From MPNP01 sp963668325 (GTDB lineage Bacteria > Pseudomonadota > Alphaproteobacteria > Rhodobacterales > Rhodobacteraceae): 64,000 nucleotides of DNA. Shown here piece after piece: positions 9,637 through 17,753 of this stretch. Location: NCBI GenBank assembly GCA_963668325.1, contig OY764222.1, positions 3,166,467 to 3,230,466 of the forward strand. The letters run 5' to 3'. Made by a program: the position numbers and the translations under genes. The stretch's first letter is position 1. Each line of letters begins with the position of its first letter. A model generated the notes under the pieces. It saw only the letters and a list, made by a program, of their open reading frames with translations. It did not search any database and had not been told where the DNA came from.

Positions 9637-10032
9637 CTTGGGCAGGCGGTCCAAATACTCATCTAGTTGGAGAATTTTGGCTGCATTTTCGACACTGGAC
9701 TTGATTTCATCCTTGGGCCGTTTTGCCAATTTAAGAGAAAATTCCATATTCTCACGAACTGTCATGTGGGGATAAAGGGCATAGGACTGAAAAACCATGG
9801 CAATTCTTCTTTGCGCCGGCGGAACGTCATTCATCAATTCCCCTTCAATCAACAACTTTCCTGAGGATATTTTCTCGAGGCCCGCAATCATCCTTAGCAA
9901 GGTAGATTTGCCACAACCGGATGGTCCAACAAAGACAATGAACTCGCCCTTTTCTACTTCGAGGTTGATGTCATGCAGAACTTCAACATCCCCATAACTC
10001 TTTCCAACATCTTGAATTAATAATTCAGCCAA
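9637..10032 (-). pseudogene. aglK: 5' part of interrupted aglK-type ABC ATPase
   Basis: Encodes the first 132 residues of the alpha-glucoside ABC ATPase, including Walker A (FVGPSGCGKST) and the Q-loop (MVFQSYALYPHMTV), ending at LDRLPK where the element enters. Reading continues for a few codons into the IS end before stopping at 9565. The start is ATG 10032 after a weak GA-rich site. Together with 7031-7723 it restores the whole gene. The truncated polypeptide lacks the signature and Walker B and cannot work as an ATPase. Confidence 0.92.
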
Positions 10033-10457
10033 TTTTTCTTCCTTTATACCAATGCAATAGCGAAGCTAGAGCCTTCAACTGCAATTCACAAATCATCCTC
10101 TTCTGGTCCAGGGTCTCCGATTATTATCTTACCATTTTCACCAGGTTAATGGAATTATTGCGACGATTTACTGAAATTAAAGACATAAAGTATACTCTAC
10201 TCTCCTCGCTAAAATTTCTAATAATATGTATCATTTCACCCGAAAATGAAATATCCCTAATCAAACCGTATCTCAATGCCGGGAACCTCTTTCCAAGTAG
10301 ATTAATCTTCCGGTAATGATTTAATAACGAATTTCTGTCTTTTTCCTGTACATTTTCTCTCTTATTACTATGCCCTTCTGGAATCGGCAGCCAAGGATCG
10401 GTTTCTGCAAACCTTTATCTTCTCTCAACTCTCTTTTTGTCGCTGTGTCCAAATGAA
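10033..10457. other. 425-bp gap between aglG and aglK
   Basis: No gene is recognised. In Sinorhizobium-type agl operons an alpha-glucosidase gene (aglA) lies between aglG and aglK; nothing resembling one is left here. The stretch is AT-rich with stops in all frames. Confidence 0.5.
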
Positions 10458-10882
10458 CTAACCTCCTTTTACAGAACCAGCCAACAAACCTCGAACCAAA
10501 TATTTTTGTAATAGAAAGAACACCAGGATAGGGACGGCAATGGAGACAAATGCTGAAGTTGCCAAAATCTCCCAGTCGCCCCCTCTTGACCCAAGGAGTT
10601 CCCTGAGTCGCCCGGTCATTACCAATTGGTCTTCATTATTGCCTAGAAAAACTGTAGCAACCAACAAATCATTCCATACCCAAAGAAACTGAAAAATGGC
10701 AAAGCTTGCCAGGGCAGGAAAGGAAAGTTGTAAAATGATTTTACGAAAGATATCAAAGTCTGTTGCCCCATCTACCCGAGCGGATTCTATGATTTCTTTT
10801 GGCAGCCCGGCAATATAATTCCGCAATAGAAATATGGCCAAAGGCAAACCAAACCCAGTATGTGCCAACCAAATTCCTAAAT
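10458..10882 (-). pseudogene. aglG: 3' part of interrupted aglG-type permease
   Basis: C-terminal part of a MalG-type inner-membrane permease. It starts within GIWLAHTGFGLPLAIFLL and contains the EAA loop (PKEIIESARVDGATDFDIFRKIILQ is the family motif region), then two more membrane segments and the end GLLAGSVKGG. The junction with the 5' part is exact: the target duplication AAAT (10879-10882 and 12710-12713) collapses to restore ...GIGKEYLGIW... in frame, 378 residues in total. Confidence 0.92.
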
Positions 10883-12709
10883 AGTGTCTGCCCGAGAATG
10901 ATTTAATTGTTCCCAAACCCCTTGCAATAGGGGTTTTGATATGCGAATCTTCTTTCAAGATCAGTTCTAAAATATGTTTTTTCCCAAAATAAGGCCTGAT
11001 CTTATCCAAAAGTAACACTTCTTCGAGCGATGAGACAATGCGACATACGATCAAACCACTCCGCGAACTTGGTGACATTGACATAGCAAATATTAATCTG
11101 GATTACAAATCGAGAGATGACACCCCAGCCATCTTGATCGGTCTTCAACATCTTTATACTGACCAGTCTCTGCGGGAACGACTTTTTACTCTCCTGGAGG
11201 AAGGATTGGTTACCAATGCCAATCACAAGTTGGGCCGGCCGGGGATGGATTTGTGGCAGATTCTGGTTATGGGAGTAGTGATGCAGGGACTGGGTTGTGA
11301 TTTTGACCGTCTGCAGGATTTGGTCAATCACCATAGTGCTGTTCGCCAGTTTCTTGGTCATGCTGACATCTGGGATAAAACCACTTATTCCCACCAGACG
11401 ATTGTTGATAATGTCACCCTGTTGACGCCAGAGTTATTGGCCGCGGTTGGCAAGCTGATTGTCGATAGTGGTCACAAAGTGTCAAAAAAAAAGCTTGGCG
11501 CAACGTTGCACGGGCGGTGTGATTCCTTTGTCGTGGAAACGGATGTTCATTATCCGACTGATGTCAATCTGTTATGGGATGCGATGCGTTGTCTTCTTCG
11601 TGAGATTGGTCATGAGGCCAGCGCTTCTGATCTTGGTGGGTGGCGTCAATGGAAACATTTGAGGGCTTCGGTCAAGCAGAAGTTTCATGCGGTGCGAAAG
11701 ACCAGGCGAGCCAGTGTGGATGATGTCAAGGCTTATCTTGGCCAGTGTGATGATCTTGTCGCCAGGGCCGAAGAGACTTTGGTCGCGTTGCGTGCTGTGG
11801 GTGTAACCAAAGACAAGGTCTTAGTGGCCATTGCCAATTATCTTCGTCATGCCCACCGTCAGATTGATCAGATTGGCCGTCGCTTGCTGCAGGGCGAAAC
11901 GATACCCACCGCTGAAAAGGTCTATTCAATTTTTGAGGAGCACACCCGCTGGATCTCCAAAGGCAAGGCCGGGGTTCCGGTTGAATTAGGTGTACCGGTC
12001 TGCGTCCTGGAAGATGATTGTGGTTTTATCCTGCATCACCGGATCATGTGGAAAGGGAGTGATGTTGATCATGCCCAACCAATGGTTGAGGAAACCCAGT
12101 TCCTTTTCCCGTCCCTTCGGGCTTGCAGTTTTGACCGTGGCTTTCACAGTCCGGCCAATCGGGTTCGTCTGGATGAACTTCTTGCGGAGAATGTTCTACC
12201 TCGGAAGGGTCGTTGGTCGAAGGCTGACCGGGAACGGGAAAGTGGGAGCAAGTTTGTTGCCATGCGGAAGAAACATCCGGGGATAGAATCGAAGATCAAT
12301 GGCCTTGAGCATCATGGTCTGGCCCGTGTTCGCGCGTATGGAGCTGATGGGTTTGAGCGTGTGGTAGCCTTGTCAGTGGTTGCGTCCAATATTCATCATT
12401 TGGGTCGTTTGTTACGTAGGAAGAAGAAAGAGGATCTGAAAAGATTACTACTGCCGGACAAACGACCACGCCTGGCGGCCTGACGAAACCAACTGCAACA
12501 AAACCCAAATAATCGTCCCCAAAAAGACGGCCAGGGGAGGTCTGTCTTGAGTTGGGAAAGATCGGATAATTTGTGGAAAAAGTTGTTCAAAAAGTCGTTT
12601 TTTTGTGAAAAACCAAGCTCAAATCTGAAAATTTTTGTTTGGAAAATGAATCTGGGAAAATGTATTTATGGCAATTTGCCAAAAATCAGGTATTTTCTGG
12701 GCAGACACT
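10883..12709 (+). mobile_element. ISNCY-like insertion sequence, copy 1, in aglG
   Basis: A complete 1827-bp element bounded by imperfect terminal inverted repeats beginning AGTGTCTGCCC (10883) and ending GGGCAGACACT (12709), flanked by the 4-bp duplication AAAT. It is the same element type as the one at 15805-17626, with the same ends and a closely similar transposase, but in opposite orientation and visibly diverged at many codons, so neither is a fresh copy of the other. Confidence 0.93.
11038..12483 (+). CDS. ISNCY-like DDE transposase (copy 1)
   Basis: A 481-residue DDE transposase. Candidate catalytic residues are the Asp in VVETDVHYPTDVNLLWD, the Asp in CSFDRGFHSPANR and the Glu in IESKINGLEHHGL; the ESxIN-LExHGL pattern near the C-terminus is typical of proteins labelled ISNCY family. 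Full length with no disruptions. Start is ATG 11038. Nearly every segment matches the copy at 16030-17472. The family name is from memory of the motif, so it is less sure than the transposase call itself. Confidence 0.88.
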   Translation: MRHTIKPLRELGDIDIANINLDYKSRDDTPAILIGLQHLYTDQSLRERLFTLLEEGLVTNANHKLGRPGMDLWQILVMGVVMQGLGCDFDRLQDLVNHHSAVRQFLGHADIWDKTTYSHQTIVDNVTLLTPELLAAVGKLIVDSGHKVSKKKLGATLHGRCDSFVVETDVHYPTDVNLLWDAMRCLLREIGHEASASDLGGWRQWKHLRASVKQKFHAVRKTRRASVDDVKAYLGQCDDLVARAEETLVALRAVGVTKDKVLVAIANYLRHAHRQIDQIGRRLLQGETIPTAEKVYSIFEEHTRWISKGKAGVPVELGVPVCVLEDDCGFILHHRIMWKGSDVDHAQPMVEETQFLFPSLRACSFDRGFHSPANRVRLDELLAENVLPRKGRWSKADRERESGSKFVAMRKKHPGIESKINGLEHHGLARVRAYGADGFERVVALSVVASNIHHLGRLLRRKKKEDLKRLLLPDKRPRLAA

Positions 12710-13425
12710 AAATATTCCTTACCAATACCCAAGGAATTATGTAGCCTCAGTAGGGGAATAAATGTTAATTGCAATGGAACCACTAATAAGCCCACCACAA
12801 ATGCTATGAGAATATACTTCCCTGGGAATTCCATCCAAGCCAGCGCATAGGCGGCAAATGCTGCTATTAGAATCGGAATTATCGTAGCAGGAATTGTTAC
12901 AGAAAAGGTGTTCAGAAATGATTGCCCCAAACCCTCTGCAAAAATCACTTTTGCATAATTTTCCAAGGTCATCTTGGGAGGTTGTAGGGTGGTGGCAAAT
13001 ACTCTTACCCCCCTGGACCCGGTATGGGGTTCAGGCGATGTTATTCGATAGTTGCCATCGTTATCGACAACCATGGTTCGACCTTTGGACATTTCTCCCG
13101 TATCATTGGGTTGGTACTTTGCTGGATCACGGGAACTTGTACCAAAAGCAAGGATTTGACCCTCTTCCCCTTCAAAAATATTTCCCTCAATGACAAATAT
13201 CCCATCTATCTCAACCTGACTTTCTGGCGGATGGGAACGAAAAATCCTGTTCTGTTCCTGTTGCAAAGGAGCTTTCCACCAGCCTGTATAGGAAATCTGA
13301 TCACGATCTCTGAAGGATGAAACCAAAAGACCAGTTGTTGGTATGATCCAAAGGAGGACCAAGACGGCCACCGAAATGTTTACAACCCATCTAAGGGCTG
13401 AATTATGTCCGGCAATACTGTCCAT
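12710..13425 (-). pseudogene. aglG: 5' part of interrupted aglG-type permease
   Basis: N-terminal part of AglG, starting MDSIAGHNSALRWVV at ATG 13425, which shares one base with the aglF stop (TAATG). It has the first membrane segment, then the long periplasmic insertion characteristic of AglG (about residues 45-150, including DRDQISYTGWW and GENYAK-type sequence before the core), then membrane segments up to GIGKEYL where the element sits. The reading frame runs on into the IS and stops at 12619, so the cell would make a truncated permease. Confidence 0.92.
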
Positions 13426-14417
13426 TAATTCATTTCCTTCTTGGCATTCCGGATATTCCAAATCATGATAGGTATCACAAGTATCATTATGACTAAGGCA
13501 ACGGTTGAAGCTCGGCCTGAATCGTTGCCTCTGAACATCCAATCAAACATCAGATTTGCCAACACCTGTGTACCCCACTGGCCATTGGTCATTGCCAGTA
13601 CAATATCAAAAACCTTTAAAACCAGGATGGTAATTGTTGTCCAAACAACCGCTATTGTTCCCCAAATTTGGGGGATCATGATGCGGAAAAAAATTTGCAA
13701 GGGATTGGCACCGTCAATGACTGCGGCCTCGATTGTTTCTTCTGGAATCCCTTTGAGTGCTGCCGAAAGGATTACCATGGCAAACCCTGTCTGAATCCAA
13801 ATCAAAACAACCATTAAAAGAAAATTGTTCCCCGGAGTTAAGGTTATCCACGCTCTTGACTCAACACCCACAAGTTCAACCAGTGCATTAAGTAACCCGA
13901 TTTCAGGAACCCCTTCACCTCTGAAATCATAAATAAATTTCCAGATAACAGCTGCCCCGATGAATGAAATGGCCATCGGCATAAAAATAAGGGATTGGGC
14001 TAATTTTCCCCAACGAATCCTGTCTGTCAGAGCTGCTGCAATCAAACCAAATACCGTTGATGCAGCCGGCACCACAATTAACCAAAATAAATTGTTTCGC
14101 AGTGATTCCTGGAATTTGGAATCCCCAACCAGCCAGAAAAAATTATCAAGACCTACAAACTCCTTGCCATTGGAGTCATGCAAGGCCAACCACACAGAAT
14201 TAATGACAGGATAAACCAGATAAATGGCTAGTAGGATGATAGCTGGTCCCATAAACAGCCAAGGCCTAATCATTAGGGTAAGGTTGATATTTCGCCCGGC
14301 GTTGGTTCCCTTGCTTGGGAATATGAGGTCAAGGGCAAGGTTGGAAAAGTAAAAATATGCAACACAACCGGCCACTCCGACCAAGATTGTTCCTAATGCA
14401 AATAATACCTGTTCCAT
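13425..14417 (-). CDS. aglF: AglF-type alpha-glucoside ABC permease
   Basis: A 330-residue MalF-type permease. The N-terminal stretch FALGTILVGVAGCVAYFYFS followed by a second membrane segment at WLFMGPAIILLAIYLVYPV is the arrangement typical of AglF. The EAA motif is in PEETIEAAVIDGANPLQIFF. The gene is intact, with aglE upstream (42-bp gap) and aglG overlapping downstream. Its partners AglG and AglK are both disrupted, so it should be functionally orphaned. Substrate (sucrose, trehalose, maltose-like alpha-glucosides) is inferred from family. Confidence 0.88.
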   Translation of the reverse strand: MEQVLFALGTILVGVAGCVAYFYFSNLALDLIFPSKGTNAGRNINLTLMIRPWLFMGPAIILLAIYLVYPVINSVWLALHDSNGKEFVGLDNFFWLVGDSKFQESLRNNLFWLIVVPAASTVFGLIAAALTDRIRWGKLAQSLIFMPMAISFIGAAVIWKFIYDFRGEGVPEIGLLNALVELVGVESRAWITLTPGNNFLLMVVLIWIQTGFAMVILSAALKGIPEETIEAAVIDGANPLQIFFRIMIPQIWGTIAVVWTTITILVLKVFDIVLAMTNGQWGTQVLANLMFDWMFRGNDSGRASTVALVIMILVIPIMIWNIRNAKKEMN

Positions 14418-14459
14418 TTATTGTCCTCAACCTGAATCTTTAGAAAGATACTCTAACGA

Positions 14460-15804
14460 TTAAAGAGCATCCCAGGTAGCTTGAATTTCATCAGCCACTT
14501 CTTGGGCTGATTTGCCTCCAACATAATCCACCATACCTGTCCAGAATACACCGGCACCAATCGGACCAGGCATCAAGTCAGAACCATCAAATCTGAAAGT
14601 TGTTGCACCGAGCAAAATTTCGTTGAGATTACGAAGAGTTGAATCGGTATATACATCTGGATTAACCCCCTTGTGCGGCGTCAGAAAACCACTTTGGGCC
14701 ATCCATATTTCGTGTGCAATTGGTGTACTCAGGAAATCAATGAAAGCTCTTGTACCGGGCGAATCGCTTGTAATGGCAAAAAGTGTTCCACCACCCAAGA
14801 CCGGGGTTCCAAGATCCATGCTTTCAAATGCTGGAAAGTAAAAGAAATCAGCATCTACCCCAACTTCAACACCCTCTGGGAAGAAAGCTGGAATAAAGGA
14901 AGCCTGGCGATGCAAATAGCATTGTGGAGGTGACGTGAACATTCCCTTGGGGCTATCCCTGAAATCGGTCGAAGCAACAGCTCCGACACCACCAGAAACA
15001 TAATCTTCATTACGGGCAAAAGCACCAAACTCATCAATGGTACTGACAACGGTGGGATCATTGAATTTCATGGAATTATCTACCCAAGCGTCATAAACCT
15101 CCGGTGTTTGTGTTCTCAGCATCAGATCTTCAACCCAGTCGGTTGCAGGCCATCCCGTAGCACCACCTGAACCCAGACCAATGCACCAGGGAGTTTCACC
15201 ATCAGCTACCATTTGGTCAGCAAGAGCTTTAAGTTCCTCCATGGTAGTTGGAACTTCATAACCGGCATCCTCGAAATTCTCAGGTACGTACCACACCAAG
15301 GATTTTACATCCACCTTGTAGAAGAAACCATAGAGTTGGTCATTTCCATTCTCATCAGCATATGTTCCAAGATCTACCCATGATTGGCCAGCTGCGTAAT
15401 TTTCTCTAACCCAATCACCGATAGCCGGGTCCAATGGCGAAAGTAGTCCCTTCGAAGCGAGATCTGCTGCCAAACCGGGCTGCGGGAAAACAGCTATATT
15501 GGGTGGGGATCCTGCTTCCGTATCAATTAGAATTTGCTGTTCAAAAGAATCAGATCCAGCATATTCCACAGTAGCTCCTGTGGCGGCTTCAAAATAGGCT
15601 GTTACACTTTCTACAAATGCCTTGTCCTGATTAAGCCAAGGCCCAAAAACAGAAACAGTCTCGCCTGAAAGGTCCATTTCAGCAAACTCGTGATAGCTAT
15701 CCCAGTTAAAATTTCCTTCCCCTACGGGAAACATCAAATCTTGTGCAGAACTACCAAATACAGCCAAGCCCGAGCATAAAATACTGGCTATCATCGTTTT
15801 AATT
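14460..15804 (-). pseudogene. aglE: aglE-type binding protein, separated from its native start
   Basis: Family-1 solute-binding protein for alpha-glucosides, closely AglE-like (LMFPVGEGNFNWDSYHEFA early; GPIGAGVFWTGMVDYV late). Only the first four native codons are detached: the element at 15805-17626 sits after ATG CGA CTA ATT, and the AATT duplication (15801-15804, 17627-17630) restores MRLIKTMIASILCSGLAV, a normal signal peptide, and a 450-residue protein. The remaining frame is open back into the IS as far as 15941, so the IS end supplies candidate starts (ATG 15854, ATG 15941) that would give an N-terminally altered but otherwise complete protein. It may thus still be made. Confidence 0.88.
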
Positions 15805-17626
15805 AGTGTCTGCCCAGAAAATACCTGATTTTTAGCAAATTGCCATAATTTCATTTTCCCAGATTCCTTCACCGAACAAAAATTTTCAGCTTCGAGCTTG
15901 GTTTTCCACAAAAAAACAACTTTTCGAACAACTTTTTCCACAAATTATCCGATCTTTCCCAAGTCAAGACAGACCTCCCCTGGCCGTCCTTTGGGGACGA
16001 TTATTTGGATTTTGGTGCAGGTGGTTTCGTCAGGCCACCAGGCGTGGTCGTTTATCTCGCACCAGCAAGCGTTTCAGCTCGTCTTTCTTCTTCCTACGTA
16101 ACAAACGACCCAAATGATGAATATTGCAGGCAACCACCGACAAGGCAACCACACGCTCAAAACCATCAGCTCCATACGCCCGAACCCGGGCAAGACCATG
16201 ATGCTCAAGGCTATTGATTTTCGATTCTATCCCCGGATGTTCCTTCCGCATGGCAACAAAATTAGCGCCACTTTCTCGTTCTTTATCGGCCTTGGTTAGA
16301 TAACCCTTGCGCGGAAGGACATTGTCAGCAAGAAGTTCGTCCAAACGGACCCGATTGGCCGGACTGTGAAAACCACGGTCAAAACTGCAGGCCCGAAGCG
16401 ACGGGAAGCGGGCCTGCGTTTCCTCAATCATCGGTTGGGCATGATCAACATCGCTCCCGGCCCACATGATCCGGTGATGCAGGATAAAGCCACAATCATC
16501 TTCCAGGACGCAGACCGGCACGCCGAGTTCAACAGGCGTTCCGGCCTTGCCTTTGGAGATCCATCGCGTGTGTTCCTCAAAAATTGAATAGACCTTTTCA
16601 GCCGTGGGGATCGTTTCGCCCTGCAGCAAACGACGATCAATCTGATCAATCTGACGGCGGGCATGACGAAAATAATTGGCCATGGCAACCAAGTCCTTGT
16701 CCTTGGTTATCCCCACAACACGCAACACAAGCAAGGTCTCTTCGGCCCTTGTGACAAGATCACCACACTGGCCAAGATAAGCCCTTACATCCTCCGGACT
16801 GGCCCGCCTGGTCTTCCGAACCGCATGAAACTTCCGCCTGACCGAAGCCCTCAAATGTTTACATTGACGCCACCCACCAATATGGGCAGCGTTGGCCTCA
16901 CGACCAAGCGTACGAAGAAGACAACGCATCGCATCCCATAACAGATTGACATCCGTCGGATAATGCACATCCGTCTCGACCACAAAAGAATCACACCGCC
17001 CGCGCAATGGTGCGCCAGGCTTTTTTTTTGACACTTGGTGACCACTATCGACAACCAGCTTGCCAACCGCGGCCAATAACTCTGGCGACAACAGGGTGAC
17101 ATTATCAACAACCGACTGGTAGGAATAGCGGCTATCATCAAAAATATCAGAATGGCCAAGAAACTTCCGAATGGTTTTGTGCTCATTGACCAAATCTTGC
17201 AAACGGTCATAGTCACAATTCAAACCCTGCATCAGGACACCCATCACCAGGATCTGCCACAAATCCATCCCGGGTCGGCCCAACTTGTGATTGACATTGG
17301 GAACCATTTTCTCCTCCAGGAGAGCAAAAAGTTGCTCCCGCAAGGTCTTGTCCGTGTAAAGATGCTGAAGCCCGATCAAGATGGCCGGGATGTCATCCCT
17401 GGATTTGTAATCCAACGCAATGTTCTCAATACCAACATCACCAAGTTGTCTTTGGGGGATCGTTTGTCGCATGCTCTAACCTCGAAGAATTGTTGCTTTG
17501 GGGCAAGATCAGGCTTTATTTTGAAAAAAAACAAATTTAAGTACCGATCTTGAAAAGAAGATTCGCATACCAAATCCCCTCTTGTAAAGGGTTTGAGAAC
17601 AATTAATTCATTTTCGGGCGGACACT
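15805..17626 (-). mobile_element. ISNCY-like insertion sequence, copy 2, in aglE
   Basis: A complete 1822-bp element with ends AGTGTCTGCCC (15805) and GGGCGGACACT (17626) and the 4-bp duplication AATT on both sides. Transposase is on the minus strand. Its left end reads outward into aglE with an open frame. It is the second member of this element type within the same operon. Confidence 0.93.
16030..17472 (-). CDS. ISNCY-like DDE transposase (copy 2)
   Basis: A 480-residue DDE transposase, the paralogue of the protein at 11038-12483, with the same catalytic segments (VVETDVHYPTDVNLLWD, CSFDRGFHSPANR, ESKINSLEHHGL). The start ATG 17472 has GAGG seven bases upstream. Intact. Differences from copy 1 are scattered along the whole length, indicating divergence before or since separate insertions. 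Confidence 0.88.
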   Translation of the reverse strand: MRQTIPQRQLGDVGIENIALDYKSRDDIPAILIGLQHLYTDKTLREQLFALLEEKMVPNVNHKLGRPGMDLWQILVMGVLMQGLNCDYDRLQDLVNEHKTIRKFLGHSDIFDDSRYSYQSVVDNVTLLSPELLAAVGKLVVDSGHQVSKKKPGAPLRGRCDSFVVETDVHYPTDVNLLWDAMRCLLRTLGREANAAHIGGWRQCKHLRASVRRKFHAVRKTRRASPEDVRAYLGQCGDLVTRAEETLLVLRVVGITKDKDLVAMANYFRHARRQIDQIDRRLLQGETIPTAEKVYSIFEEHTRWISKGKAGTPVELGVPVCVLEDDCGFILHHRIMWAGSDVDHAQPMIEETQARFPSLRACSFDRGFHSPANRVRLDELLADNVLPRKGYLTKADKERESGANFVAMRKEHPGIESKINSLEHHGLARVRAYGADGFERVVALSVVACNIHHLGRLLRRKKKDELKRLLVRDKRPRLVA

Positions 17627-17638
17627 AATTAGTCGCAT
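17627..17638 (-). pseudogene. aglE: Detached first codons of aglE with native RBS
   Basis: ATG CGA CTA ATT on the minus strand, preceded by GGAGGAAAT (17639-17647). These are the original start and ribosome binding site of aglE. The next base is the terminal repeat of the IS copy. Joining to 15800 and below gives an unbroken signal peptide. Confidence 0.85.
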
Positions 17639-17664
17639 ATTTCCTCCGTGTTATTCACAATAAG

Positions 17665-17677
17665 TCAAAGCGTTTGA
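17665..17677. promoter_or_regulatory. Candidate LacI-type operator
   Basis: TCAAA-GCG-TTTGA, a dyad with 5-bp arms around GCG, lying between the native aglE start and the divergent LacI-GH1 gene. LacI-family operators are dyads with a central CG, so this is a reasonable site for the adjacent regulator to control both directions. The 13-bp odd-length form is not canonical, hence moderate confidence. Confidence 0.4.
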
Positions 17678-17753
17678 ATATTTTTCAAAGCAATTTAAAT
17701 GACTTTTAACATTATTTTTAAATTTTCAAAAACAATAATTTCATCTGAGGATC

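Noticed and set aside
14460..15941. A 493-residue aglE product starting at 15941
   Set aside because: The first 45 residues come from the terminal sequence of the IS; the native start is at 17638, restored through the AATT duplication.
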